From Delphinus delphis (taxonomy: Eukaryota; Chordata; Mammalia; Artiodactyla; Delphinidae): 64,000 nt of DNA. Below are positions 25,046 to 37,400 of this stretch, piece by piece. The notes beneath the pieces were generated by a model that had not been told where the DNA came from, made no database searches, and was given only the letters and a program-made list of their open reading frames with translations. The stretch's first letter is position 1, and each line of letters begins with the position of its first letter. Position numbers and translations under genes: made by a program. Location of the stretch: NCBI RefSeq assembly GCF_949987515.2, contig NC_082698.1, positions 1,815,501 through 1,879,500 on the forward strand, given 5' to 3'.

Positions 25046-25562
25046 AAATCTGTAAATGCCCATCATAGGACGTTTGGAAAGTACAGAAAAACAGAAATAA
25101 AAAGAAATTCAAGGATCTGGGAGTGAGCGTGCCCTTTCGATTTAAAGTGAGAGACGTGTGACTCTGTCCCTAAGAGCTAGAACATGCTTGGCATCTAACT
25201 GACCCAGTGAAATTTGTTGACCGAGTGACTGTATAGTGTAGAAATGGAAATGACTGTATAATCAGCTTTGTTTACTGAGCGTCGTATTGTGAGCTGCAGC
25301 AACGTGCTTCTCTTTGAGGCAGGAGTGTCCCCTGGTGACTGTGAGCCTTATGAGGACACACAGCTCTGTGCACAGGTGACATTCGGGTGGGTAAAGAGCT
25401 CATCACACTTATTTCAGGGACAGTGGCCCAGGGCACAGGCTTCCAAGAAAGGGGGTTACCACGGCCTTGTTTTCTGGCTGCTCGTATGTTGCATGATGAA
25501 ATGGCATCGTCTCCAGGGGACACCGGGCAACCTGTGCTGACCTCCCTGTCCCCCCTCTTCAG
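25046..25562. other. Sequence upstream of the candidate exon
   Basis: No repeat was recognised beyond A-rich L1 tail remains at the left. The last 25 bases (TGTCCCCCCTCTTCAG) form a strong pyrimidine tract and AG, a good splice acceptor for the exon that follows. Confidence 0.45.
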
Positions 25563-25748
25563 GTGGTCATCACAACAGCCTTAAGCCTGTCGGCAGCGGC
25601 CCCACCTTTGCCATCACCACTGCCACCACCACCATGGTCTCCGTGGACCCCGAGGGACTTGGGGGCCCATCCCCCTCCAGTGTGCAGCCTTGCCACTTCC
25701 TGACCCTGGCGCCCATCAAAATACCCCTGCGGACCACACCCTTCTCTG
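25563..25748 (+). CDS. Candidate internal coding exon of an unrecognised host gene
   Basis: A 186-bp open stretch lies between a strong acceptor (pyrimidine tract and CAG ending at 25562) and a consensus donor (CTG|GTAAGT, exon end 25748). Read from 25565 it gives 61 codons without a stop, with one base left for the next codon, so the exon length is a multiple of three (phase 2 bases in, 1 out). The peptide is rich in Thr, Pro, Ser and Gly ([19 protein letters not shown], then [16 protein letters not shown]), a low-complexity style common in nuclear regulators. I do not recognise the gene. No partner exons were identified in the window, so flanking introns would have to be longer than 25 kb on the left and reach far to the right. 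The alternative is a chance open stretch with good splice-like ends. Confidence 0.45.
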
Positions 25749-27604
25749 GTAAGTCCACAGCCTGGTCTCTCAGAGCCTCGGGCTGCTTCGGAGTCCACAG
25801 CGTGGAGACCAAGGCGGGGACCTGCTGTCCCCCAGATTCATGGTTCCCTGCGTGCTGGGGGCGTCGGGGAGGGCTCATCCTCAGATCACGCAAACGGACC
25901 TCAGTTCCCTTGACCAAGGTCATGTTAGTCAACCCGGGCATTTTCTGCCATAAAGCGAAGTGTAAAGTTTCTGTTTGAAGAAATGAGACATTCCTTTACT
26001 AACTCTTCATGGGGAGTGATGCACATGACCGAGAAATTTCTAATTTTCGTGTGTGGGGCTTGGATAAAAGCAAAGGCAACATGATGGAAAACAGTCAAGC
26101 ATCGGAGTTAATAAAACACAAAAAAGTACAAAACTCAGACTCACATGGGGCCCTCACTGAGCCATCCCTCCTGGGCTGGCCAGCTGGGCCTGCTCTGAAC
26201 ACATGGAGTGGGGTCCTCCCCACCACGGTGGGACTGGTGCAGAGGTCCACCGAAGCCCGTGGCTGAGGAAGAGACAGGGTAGCCACCAAGGTTTGGAGCT
26301 CACCCATTCAGCAGGTGTACTATTCTAAGTCCGCGGGGCGGAGACGGGGCTGGCTTACATTCTGGTGTTGTGAGCGATGCTGAGATGCAGGATGAGATGC
26401 GGAAGGCCTGGTCCTGCATTGGTTGCAACTCTGTTGTCCAAACATGTTCTCAGCTGTACGCGCACATCTGCTAACTGTCACCAGCACTCCACGTGTCCCA
26501 GCTGTCCTGGTGAGTGCATGTTTGGGTCTGTCCTTAAATGTCACAAAAACAGCATTGACTTGGAATAACCTTTAGTAAGTACTGGAGTCTTGGGAGTCAG
26601 CACTATTACTTGAGTTTTAGTTTTTCACATGATACAGTAAGACTTGGATAGAAATTCTGTTGAATCATAATATTAATTCTATACTAGAGTTAACCCTAGA
26701 ATTGTATATTAGCACTATATCATTAATTGCTAGGTTATCTGTCATAGAAGCATCTTTAGATTGTGAGACACATAATCTTTTTTCATGGTAGAAATAGATT
26801 AACCTGGTTTCATTACTTTCCAGTTTGGGGAGTGCTTTTGGTTTTCTGGTCGTGTTTCTAGTAAATCTGATGTGGTCTTCTCAACACTGGACCTTGGCTT
26901 CTGTGTTTCTATGTTGACCTGATAAATTCGTTGGTAATAGAATGTTGTATTCTCAAGAACAAATCTTATTTCTATTTCAGTGTGTTAGTGAACATGCAGT
27001 TAGGGTGTGACGGGGAGAATAAATAAAGCACATGGATAATCTCCTGTGTGGAACATAATTTACAGCTGTGTCAAGATTCTGGTTTTAAAATCCATCAGTC
27101 TACTGGCATTTATTAAGGATGACTTACTATTTTCTGAGCAAATTAATCTTAGAAAGAACCCAAAACCAAGCCCTGTGTACCCCAGGGGCGGCTTCACTCT
27201 TCATGTCTCTTATATGATTTATAAAGTGACATAATCATTAGGCGTCTTTCCATGTTGGCATTTTAGAAGGCTCTATAATCAAATCTGCCATAATGTGCAT
27301 TCAGTTAGAAAGACAACCTCCATGTGATCTATCTTGTACAAAACTGCCGAAGTGGACAGTCAGAAGATGAAGGGGCCCTACTTAACAGGTGCTTCTGATA
27401 TGGCCTTTGTCTTGCTGGCGTTGGTCCCTTTGATCTGAAACTACAGGGGTTGAAACTGGGGCTGCGGGTCTGGACGAGTGACCCCAGCCCAGTGGGTGGT
27501 CCCTGAGCTCTTTGGCCGATCCCAGTGTTGGATATGGTACTTCCAGGGCTGCCCCTGTAAGTGGTTCTCTGGCAGGGAGGACCACCTACCTACCTAGAAG
27601 TGTT
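25749..27604. other. Non-coding DNA, possibly intron
   Basis: No gene, known repeat or RNA was recognised. If the exon at 25563 is real, this is the start of its downstream intron on the plus strand. Confidence 0.4.
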
Positions 27605-27621
27605 GCCCTGGCTCTCCTCTT

Positions 27622-27972
27622 TTTTTTTTTTTTTTTTAAAGGAATAAAACTGTGGTTTTCTTTTTTTTTTTTTTGAAGATGTTGGGGGTAGGAGTTTATT
27701 AATTAATTAATTTTTGCTGTGTTGGGTCTTCGTTTCTGTGCGAGGGCTTTCTCTAGTTGTGGCAATCAGGGGCCACTCTTCATCGCGGTGCGCGGGCCTC
27801 TCACTATCACGGTCTCTCTTGTTGCGGAGCACAGGCTCCAGATGCACAGGCTCAGTAGTTGTGGCTCACGGGCCTAGTTGCTCCGCGGCATGTGGGATCT
27901 TCCCGGACTGGGACACGAACCCGTGTCCCTTGCATTAGCAGGCAGATTCTCAACCACTGCGCCACCAGGGAA
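27622..27972 (-). mobile_element. CHR-type SINE with a two-part A tail
   Basis: Minus-strand CHR SINE of the longer subfamily. A perfect 17-bp target-site duplication GCCCTGGCTCTCCTCTT flanks it (27605-27621 and 27973-27989; the GCCC is shared with the SINE end). Its tail is unusual: on the plus strand a poly-T of about 18, then a 21-base non-SINE segment (27638-27658), then a second poly-T of about 16 before the SINE body. All of this lies inside the duplication, so it inserted as one unit. Confidence 0.92.
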
Positions 27973-27989
27973 GCCCTGGCTCTCCTCTT

Positions 27990-28563
27990 GATGTTAGAAG
28001 AAGGCATTTGAGAGAGACTGGCTAGGTCCCTGATGAAAACCTTCTCAGAATTTCCCTTGAATACTTTCTGAGAACCAAGCCTTGAAGGAGACTGAGGGCA
28101 GACAGTTTGTCCATCAGAGCTGGGTTTTTTTAACCCCCGTCAGTAGCCCTATGGAATGTGAGCCAGTGAGACTGAAGAGTGGATAGTCCTGATTCTCAGT
28201 GGAGGTCCAGGTATTCTGCTCAGAAATCCCTAACCCCCCTGAAAACAGATGGAGTGGAGGAGGGGTGGGGATAGGAGAAAGGACGGCTGGTGGAGGGAGG
28301 GGGGCCAAGGGGATAGAATGGCATCGACAGAAAGAGAGATATCATAGGCCCAGAAAAACACACCTCTCTGGGAAGTTTGCTCCATATTCAAATTGATTTT
28401 ATAAAAGCACATGAACTTTAATTTATCTACAGATGAATAATCCTGCTTTTATTCAGAAGATAATAATTCCCATTTTAGATAAATGAGTTAGACTATTTTA
28501 TTTACACCCTAAGCTTGGAGATAAGAGCCAGATAGCCTCAGAAGCCCTATGTGGTTCAGCTTT
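27990..28563. other. Non-coding DNA, nothing assigned
   Basis: A purine-rich (GGA-rich) patch lies at 28250-28310. No gene or repeat family was recognised. Confidence 0.4.
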
Positions 28564-28772
28564 ATGGTTCTCAACTGGGGGCAGTTTTGTCCCCAGCAGA
28601 TACTCGCCAGTGACCAGAGACATTTTTTGGTCATTGAAACTTGGTGGTTGCTACTGGGATCTAGAGGATAGAGACCAGGGATCCTGCTACACATCTGACA
28701 GCAAAGGGCAGCACCTGTGGTAAAGGATTATCTGGCCCCAAATGTTAGTAGGGGCTCCATCAAGAAACCCTA
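28564..28772 (+). mobile_element. MER5A-like hAT (Charlie) non-autonomous DNA transposon
   Basis: The order ATGGTTCTCAACTGGGGGCA, GTGACCAGAGACATTTTTTG, TTGCTACTGGGATCTAGAGG, TAAAGGATTATCTGGCCCCA and finally CAAGAAACCCTAG matches the MER5A consensus along its whole length. This family is a short, non-coding relative of Charlie transposons. The expected 8-bp target duplication could not be confirmed by eye. Confidence 0.82.
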
Positions 28773-28958
28773 GTTCGTGTTCTAGATGTCTACTTAAACC
28801 GCGGAAACCAGGACTGGTGTATGAAGAAGTTCTGGTCCAGTAACTGTAGGACCCAAAAGGAAGAAGGCTCTGTGCTGGAAAGAAGATCAGCCATGAGAGT
28901 GGCTGAATCATATGCCTTTAACAAGGTTTAGGATTTCGAGTAAGACACCCTATTTAAA

Positions 28959-28969
28959 AAACCCCTTGA
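28959..28969. repeat. Target-site duplication, left copy, of the large L1
   Basis: AAACCCCTTGA here is repeated exactly at 38723-38733, bounding the L1 and everything nested in it. Confidence 0.9.
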
Positions 28970-29869
28970 AGGAGATTGGTTCAAGATGGTGGAGTAGAAG
29001 GACGTGCTCTCACTCCCTCTTGCGAGAGCACCAGAATCACAGCTAACTGCTGAACAATCATTGACAGGAAGGCACTGGAACTCACCAAGAAAGATACCCC
29101 ACATCCAAAGACAAAGGAGAAGCCACAGTGAGATGGCAGGAGGGGTGCAATCACAATAAAGTCAAATCCCATAACTGCTGGGTGGGTAACTCACAAACTG
29201 GAGAACACTTATGCCACAGAAGTTCACCCACTGGAGTGAAGGTTCTGAGCCCCACGTCAGGCTTCCCAACCTGGGGGTCTGGCAACGGGAGGAGGAACTC
29301 CTAGAGAATCAGACTTTGAAGGCTAGCGGGATTTGATTGCAGGACTTCGACAGGACTGAGGGAAACAGAGACTCCACTCTTGGAGGGCACACACAAAGTA
29401 GTGTGCGCATCGGGACCTGGGGAAGGAGCAGTGACCCCATAGGAGACTGAACCAGACCTACCTGCTAGTGTTGGAGGGTCTCCTGCAGAGGTGGGGGGTG
29501 GCTGTGTCTCACCGTGAGGACAAGGAAACTGGCAGCACAAATTCTGGGGAGTACTCCTTGGCGTGAGCCCTCCCAGAGTCCAACATTAGCTCCACCAAAG
29601 AGCCCGGGTAAATTCTAGTGTTGGGTCACCTCAGGCCAAACAACCAACAGGGAGGGAACCCAGCCCCACCCATCAGCAGACAAGCAGATTAAAGTTTTAC
29701 TGAGCTCTGCCCACCAGAGCAACAGCCAGCTCTACCCACCACCAGTCCCTCCCATCAGGAAACTTGCACAACCCTCTTAGATAGCCTCATCCATCAGAGG
29801 GCAGACAGCAGAAGAACTACAATCCTGCAGCCTGTTGAACAAAAACCACATTCACAGAAAGATAGACAA
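28970..29869 (+). promoter_or_regulatory. L1 5' UTR (internal promoter region)
   Basis: The untranslated leader of the large L1 is more GC-rich than its ORFs. In L1 families this region carries the internal RNA polymerase II promoter. The opening TTCAAGATGGTGGAG contains an AAGATGG core, the form of a YY1 site, at the place where many L1 families have one. Activity is inferred from the family, not shown. Confidence 0.6.
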
Positions 29870-31092
29870 GATGTAAAGGAAGAGGGCTATGTACCAGGTA
29901 AAGGAACAAGATAAAACCCCAGAAAAACAACTAAATGAAGTAGAGATAGGCAACCTTCCAGAAAAAAGAATTCAGAATAATGATAGTGACAATGATCCAA
30001 GACCTCGGAAAAAGAATGGAGGTAAAGATCGAGAAGATGCAAGAAATGTTTAAAAGAGACGCAGAAGAATTAAAGAACAAATAAACAGAGGTGAACAATA
30101 CAATAACTGAAATGAAAAATACACTAGAAGGTCCCATTTGTTTATTTTTGTTTTTATTTCCATTTCTCTAGGAGATGGTTCAAAAAGGATCTTTCTGTGA
30201 TTAGGTCATAGAGTATTCTGCCTATGTTTTCCTCTAAGAGTTTCATAGTGTCTGGCCTTACATTTAGGTATTTAATCCATTTTGAGTTTATTTTTGTGTA
30301 TGGTGATAGGTAGTGTTCTAATTTCATTCTTTTCCATGTAGCTGTCCAGTTCTCCCAGCACCACTTATTGAAGAGGCTGTCTTTTCTCCACTGTATATTC
30401 TTGCCTCCCTTATCAAAGATAAGGTGACCATATGTGTGTGGGTTTATCTCTGGGCTTTCTATCCTGTTCCATTGATCTATATTTCTGTTTTTGTGCCAGT
30501 ACCATACTGTCTTGATTACTGTAGCTTTGTAGTATAGTCTGAAGTCTGGGAGCCTGATTCATCCAGCTCTGTTTTTCTTTCTCAAGATTGCTTTGGCTAT
30601 TTGGGGTCTTTTGTGTTTCCATACAAATTGTGAAATTGTTTGTTCTAGATCTGTGAAAAATGCCAGTGGTAGTTTGATAGGGATTGTATTGAATCTGTCG
30701 ATTGCTTGGGGTAGTATAGTCATTTTCACAATGTTGGTTCTTCCAATCCAAGAACATGGTATATCTCTCCATCTGTTTGTATCATCTTTAATTTTTTTCA
30801 TCAGTGTCTTATAGTTTTCTGCATACAGGTCTTTTGTCTCCCTAGGTAGGTTTAGTCCTAGGTATTTTATTCCTTTTGCTGCAACGGTAAATGGGAGTGT
30901 TTCCTTAATTTCTCTTTCAGATTTTTCATCATTAGTGTATAGGAATGCAAGAGATTTTTCTGCATTAATTTTGTATCCTGCTGCTTTACCACGTTCATTG
31001 ATTAGCAGTTTTCTGGTAGCATCTTTAGGATTCTATATGTATAGTATCATGTCATCTGCAAACAGTAACAGCTTTACTTCTTCTTTTCCGAT

Positions 31093-31554
31093 TTAGATTC
31101 CTTTTATTTCTTTTTCTTCTCTGATTGCTGTGGCTAAAACTTCCAAAACTATGTTGAATAATAATGGTGAGAGTGGGCAACCTTGTCTTGTTCCTGATCT
31201 TAGTGGAAATGGTTTCAGTTTTTCACCATTGAGGAGGATGTTGGCCGTGGGTTTGTCATATATGGCCTTTATTATGTTGAGGAAAGTTCCCTCTATGCCT
31301 ACTTTCTGGAGGGTTTTTATCATAAATGGGTGTTGAATTTTGTTGAAAGATTTCTCTGCATCTATTGAGATGATCATATGGTTTTTCCCCTTCAATTTTT
31401 TAATATGGTGTATCACATTGATTGATTTGCGTATATTGAAGAATCCTTGCATTCCTGGGATAAACCCCCCTTGATCATGGTGTAGGATCCTTTTAATGTG
31501 CTGTTGGATTCTGCTTGCTAGTATTGTGTTGAGGATTTTTGCATCTATGTTCAT
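31093..31554 (-). pseudogene. L1 ORF2 reverse transcriptase fragment in the inverted segment
   Basis: A 153-codon open stretch on the minus strand within the inverted part of the nested L1. It shows [37 protein letters not shown] and [20 protein letters not shown], the fingers and palm of L1 reverse transcriptase. It ends at a premature stop after KEIKGI. Unlike the first L1 in the window, the DNA just beyond the stop still encodes the FADDM active-site box (plus-strand ATCATGTCATCTGCAAACAG near 31047-31066). Further ORF2 fragments flank it on the same strand (30559-30801, 31726-31929). Confidence 0.88.
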
Positions 31555-32522
31555 CAGTGATATTGGCCTGTAGTTTTCTTGCTTTGTGACATCTTTGTGT
31601 GCTTTTGGTATCAGGGTGATGGTGGCCTCATAGAATGAGGTTGGGAGTGTTCCTTCCTCTGCTATATTATGGAAGAGTTTGAGAAGGATAGGTGTTAGCT
31701 CTTCTCTAAATATTTGATAGAATTCTCATGTGAAGCCATCTGGTCCTGGACTTTTGTTTGTTGGAAGATTCTTAATCACAGTTTCAATTTCAGTGCTTGT
31801 GACTGGTCTGTTCATATTTTCTATTTCTTCCTGGTTCAGTCTCGGAACGTTGTGCATTTCTACGAATTTGTCCATTTCTTCCAGGTTGCCCATTTTATTG
31901 GCATAGAGTTGCTTGTAGTAATCTCTCACGATCCTTTGTATTGCTGCAGTGTCAGTTGTTACTTCTCCTTTTTCATTTCTAATTCTGTTGATTTATTCTT
32001 CTCCCTTTTTTTCTTGATGAGTCTGGCTAATGGTTTATCAATTTTCTTTATCTTTTCAAAGAAACAGCTTTTAGTTTTATTGATCTTTGCTATCATTTCC
32101 TTCATTTCTTTTTCATTTATTTCTGATCTGATCTTTCTGAAATCTTTCCTTCTGCTAAGTTTGGGGTTTTTTCATTCTTCTTTCTCTAATGGCTTTAGGT
32201 GTAAGGTTAGGTTGTTTATTCGAGATGTTTCTTGTTTCTTAAGGTAGGATTGTATTGCTATAAACTCCCTTCTTAGAACTGCTTTTGCTACATCCCGTAG
32301 GTTTTGGGTTGTTGTATTTTCATTGTCATTTGTTTCTAGGTATTTTTTGATTTCCTCTTTGATTTCTTCAGTGATCTCTTGGTTATTAAGTAGTGTATAG
32401 TTTAGTCTCCGTGTGTTTGTATTTTGTACAGATCTTTTTCCTGTAATTAATATCTAGTCTCATAGCGTTGTGGTCAGAAAAGATAATTGATACGATTTCA
32501 ATATTCTTAAATTTACCAAGGC

Positions 32523-33355
32523 TTGATTTGTGACCCAAGATATGATCTATCCTGGAGAATGTTCCATGTGCACTTGAAAAGAATGTGTATTTGCACAGCA
32601 AAGAAAACCATAAACAAGACAAAAAGAGAACCCTCAGAATGGGAGAAAATACTTGCAAATGAAGCAACTGACAAAGGATTAATCTCCAAAATTTACAAGC
32701 AGCTCATACAGCTCAATATCAAAAAAGCAAACAACCCCATCCAAAAATGGGCAGAAGACCTAAATAGACATTTCTCCAAAGAAGATATACAGATTGCCAG
32801 CAAACACGTGAAAGAAGGCTCAACATCATTAATTATTAGAGAAATGCAAATCAAAACTACAATGAGATATCATCTCACAACGGTCAGAATGGCCATCATC
32901 AAAAATCTACAAACGATAAATGCTGGAGTGGGTGTGGAGAAAAGGGAACGCTCTTGCACTGTTGGTAGGAATGTAAATTGATACAGCCACTGTGGAGAAC
33001 AGTGTGGAGGTTCCTTAAAAAAATAAAAATAGAGCTACCATACGACCCAGCAATCCCACTGCTGGGCATATACCCGGAGAAAACCATAATTCCAAAAGAG
33101 TCATGTACCAAAATGTTCATTGCAGCTCTGTTTACAATAGCGGGGATATGGAAGCAACCTAAGTTTACATCAACAGATGAATGGATAAAGAAGATGTGGC
33201 ATATATATACAATGGAATATTACTCAGCCATAAAAAGAAACGAAGTTGAGTTATTTGTAGTGAGGTGGATGGACCTAGAGTCTGTCATACAGACTGAAGT
33301 AAGTCAGAAAGAGAAAAACAAATACCATATGCTAACACGTATATATGGAATCTAA
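32523..33355 (+). pseudogene. L1 ORF2 C-terminus of the nested L1, forward part
   Basis: Coding remains of the ORF2 C-terminal, cysteine-rich region lie in two frames (up to 32981 and 32978-33355), so there is a frameshift near 32980. Family text includes [20 protein letters not shown] and the end [20 protein letters not shown] ... [13 protein letters not shown], finishing at YGI followed by the 3' UTR. Only about 32594 onward belongs to the forward segment; the codons before it read across the inversion junction by chance. Confidence 0.85.
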
Positions 33356-34453
33356 AAAAAAAAAAAAAGGGTCATGAAGAACCTAGGAGCAAGGCGGGAA
33401 TAAAGACACAGACCTACTAGAGTATAGTCTTGAGGTCATGGGGAGGGGGAAGGGTAAGCTGTGACGAAGTGAGAGAGTGGCATGGACATATATACACTAC
33501 CAAATGTAAAATAGATAGCTAGTGGGAAGCAGCCGCATAGCACTGGGGGATCAGCTCGGTGCTTTGTGACCTCCTGGAAAGGTGGGACAGGGAGAGTGGG
33601 AGGGAGGGAGATGCAAGAGGGAAGAGATATGGGGACATATGTGTATGTATAACTGATTCACTTTGTTATATAGCAGAAACTAACACACCATTGTAAAGCA
33701 ATTATACTCCAATAAAGATGTTTAAAAAAAAAATACACTAGAAGGAATCAATAGCCGAATAACTGAGGCAGAAGAACGGATAAGTGACCTGGAAGACAGA
33801 ATGGTGGAATTCACTGCTGCAAAACAGAATAAAGAAAAAAGAATGACAAGAAATGAAGACAGCCTAAGAGACTTCTGAGACAACATTAAACACAACAAAA
33901 TTCACATGATAGGGTTCCCAGAAGGAGAAGAGAGAGAGAAAGGACCCGAGAAAATATTTGAAGAAATTATAGTCAAAAACTTCCCTTACATGGGAAAGGA
34001 GATAACCACCCAAGTACAGAAAGCACAGAGAGTCCCAGGCAGGATAAACCAAAGGAGAAACATGCCGAGACACATAGTAATCAAAGTGACAAAAATTAAA
34101 GACAAAGAAAAATTATTGAAAGCAACAAGGGAAAAAATGACAAATGACATACAAGGGAACTCCCATAAGGTTAACAGCTTATTTCTCAGCAGAAACTCTA
34201 CGAGCCAGAAGGGAGTGACATGACATATTTAAAGTCATGAAAGGGAAGAACCTACAACCAAGATTACTCTACCTAGCAAGGATCTCATTCAGATTTGATG
34301 GAGAAATCAAAAGCTTTACAGACAAGCAAAAGCTAAGAGAGAATTCAGCACCACCAAACCAGCTCTACAACAAATGCTAAGGGAACTTCTCTAAGCGGGA
34401 AACACAAGAGAAGAAAAGGACCTACAAAAACAAGCCCATAACAATTAAGAAAA

Positions 34454-37400
34454 TGGTAGTAGGAACATACATATTGATAATTACCTTAAACATGAATGGA
34501 TTAAAGGCTCCGACCAAAAGACACAGGCTCGGTGAATGGATACAAAAACAAGACCTATATGTATGCTGTCTACAAGAGACCCACTTCAAGCCTAGGCACA
34601 CATACAGACTGAAAGTGAGGGGATGGAAAAGATATTCCATGCAAATGGAAATCAAGAGAAAGCTGGAGTAGCAATACTCATATCAGATAAAATAGACTTT
34701 AAAATAAAGAATGTTACAAGAGACAAGGAAGGACACTGCATAATGACCAAGGGATCAATCCAAGAAGAAGATACAACAATTATAAATATATATGCACCCA
34801 ACATAGGAGCACCTCAATACATAAGGCAACTGCTAACAGCTATAAAAGAGGAAATCAACAGTAACACAATAATAGTGGGGGACTTTAACATCTCACTTAT
34901 ACCAATGGACAGACCATCCAGACAGAAAATTAATGAGGAAACACAAGCTTTAAATGACACAATAGACTAGGTAGAATTTAATTGATATTTATAGGACATT
35001 CCATCCAAAAACAGCAGCTTACACTTTCTTCTCAAGTGCGCAGGGAACTTTCTCCAGATAGATCACATCTTGGGTCACAAATCAAGCCTCAGTATATTTA
35101 AGAAAATTGAAATAGTATCAAGCATCTTATCTGACCACAACGCTATGAGATTAGAAATCATTTACAGGGCAAAAAACGTAAAAACCACAAACACATGGAG
35201 GCTAAACAATACGTTACTAAGTAACCAAGAGATCACTGAAGATATCAAAGAGGAAATCAGAAAATACCTAGAGACAAATGACATTGAAAACATGATAATC
35301 CAAAACCTATGAGATGCAGCAAAAGCAGTTCTAAGAGGGAAGTTTATAGCAATACAATCCTACCTCAAGAAACAACAAACATCTCAAATAAACAAGCTAA
35401 CCTTACACCTAAAGGAACTAGAGAAAGAAGAAAAAATAAAATCCAAAGTTAGTAGAAGGAAAGAAATCATAAAGATCAGAGCAGAGATAAATGAAATAGA
35501 AACAAAGAAATCGATAGCAAAGATCAGTAAAAGTAAAAGCTGGTTCTTTGAGAAGATAAACAAAATTGATAAACCTTTAGCCAAACTCATCAAGAAAAAG
35601 AGGGAGAGGACTCAAATTAATAAAATTAGAAATGAAAAAGGAGAAGTTACAAGGACACCACAGAAATACAAAGCATCCTAAGAGACTACTCCAAGCAACT
35701 CTGTGCCAATAAAATGGACAACCTGGAAGAAATGGACAAATTCTTAGAAAGGTTAACCTTCCAGGACTGAACCGGGAAGAAATAGAAAATATGAACAGAC
35801 CAATCACAAGTAATGAAATTGAAACTGTGATTAAAAATCTTCCTACAAACAAAAGTCCAGGACCAGATGGTTTCACAGGTGAATTCTCTCAAACATTTAG
35901 AGAAGAGCTAACACCCATTCTCCTCAAATGCTTTCAAAACAATTGCAGAGGAAGGAACACTCCCAAACTCATTCTATGAGGCCACCATCACTCTGATACC
36001 AAAACCAGACAAGGACTCTACAAAAAAAGAAAATTACAGACCCATAACACTGTTGAATATAGATGCAAAAATCCTCAACAAAATATTAGCACACAGAATC
36101 CAACAACACACTACAAGGATCATACACTGGGGCTTCCCCAGTGGCGCAGTGGTTGAGAGTCTGCCTGCTGATGCAGGGGACACGGGTTAGTGCCCCAGCC
36201 TGGGAGGATCCCACATGCCGTGGTGCAGCTGGGCCCGTGTGCCATGGCCGCTGAGCCTGCACGTCTGGAGCCTGTGCTCCGCAATGGGAGAGGCCCGTGT
36301 ACTGCAAAAAAAAAAAAAAAAGATTATACACTATGATCAAGTGGGATTTATCCCAGGGATGCAAGGATTCTTCAATATATGCAAATCAATCAATGTGGTA
36401 CACCATATTAACAAATTGAAGAATAAAAACCATATGATCATCTCAATAGATGCAGAAAAATCTTTTGACAAAATTCAACACCCATTTATGATAAAAAACT
36501 CTCCAGAAAGTGGGCATAGAGGGCACCTACCTCAACATAATAAAGGCCATATATGACAAACCCACAGCAAACATCATTTCAATGGTGAACAACTGAAAGC
36601 ATTTCCTCTAAGATCAGGAACAAGACAAGGATGTCCACTCTCACCACTGTTATTCAACATAGTTTTGGAAGTCCTAGCCACGGCAATCAGAGAAGAAAAA
36701 GAGATAAAAGGAATACAAATTTGAAAAGAAGAAGTATAACTGTCACTGTTTGCAGATGACATGATAGTGTACATAGAGAATCCTAAAGATGCCACCGGAA
36801 AACTACTAGAGCTAATCAATGAATTTGGTAAAGCTGCAGGATACAAAATTAATGCACAGAAATCTCTTGCATTCCTATACACTTATGATTAAAAATCTGA
36901 AAGAGAAATTAAGGAAACACTCCCATTTACCATTTCAACAAAAAGAATAAAATGCCTAGGAATAAACCTACCTAGGGAGACAAAAGACTTTTATGCAGAA
37001 AACTATAAGACACTGATGAAAGAAATTAAAGATGATACCAACAGATGGAGAGATATACCATGTTCTTGGATTGGAAGAATCAATATTGTGAAAATGACTA
37101 TACTACCCCAAGCAATCGACAGATTCAGTGCAATCCCTATCAAACTACCAGTGGTGTTTTTTACAGAACTAGAACAAAAAATCTTAAAATTTGTATGGAG
37201 ACACAAAAGACCCTGAAGAGCCAAAGTAGTCTTGAGGGAAGAAAACAGAGCTGGAGGAATCAGACTCCCTGTCTTCAGACTATACTACAAAGCTACAGTA
37301 ATCAAGACAATATGGTGCTGGCACAAAAACAGAAATATAGATCAATGGAACAGGATAGAAAGCCCAGAGATAAACCCACATACCTATGGTCAACTAACCT

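Larger units (their letters stand above)
30132..33728. mobile_element. Nested LINE-1 with 5' inversion (twin-priming structure)
   Basis: A 5'-truncated L1 inserted into ORF1 of the larger L1. Flanking direct repeats AAAAATACACTAGAAGG lie at 30115-30131 and 33729-33745. The left 2.46 kb (30132 to about 32593) is ORF2 in reverse orientation, from the endonuclease region at its right end to just before the C-terminus at its left end. The right 1.13 kb (about 32594-33728) is the C-terminus, 3' UTR and poly-A in forward orientation. The two parts are nearly contiguous in a normal L1 (about 20-30 bases lost) and meet at a TTGC microhomology. This is the known outcome of twin priming. Confidence 0.93.
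29870..34223 (+). pseudogene. L1 ORF1 (RNA-binding protein), split by a nested L1
   Basis: The first part (to 30131) holds the coiled-coil start. The rest resumes at 33746 right after the nested L1 and includes the segment around 33906-34223 with IGFPEGEEREKGPEKIF, the L1 ORF1p RRM region, and NFPYMGKEI. The protein is a trimeric nucleic-acid chaperone that coats L1 RNA. Stops are present on both sides of the insertion (TAA in GAACAAATAAACAG near 30081; TGA in GACTTCTGAGAC near 33875), so ORF1 was dead apart from the 3.6-kb insertion. The exact start codon is uncertain. Confidence 0.82.

Noticed and set aside
31714..32247. 177-codon plus-strand frame rich in Phe and Ser
   Set aside because: This is the antisense of L1 ORF2 in the inverted arm of the nested L1, not a membrane protein despite its hydrophobic look.
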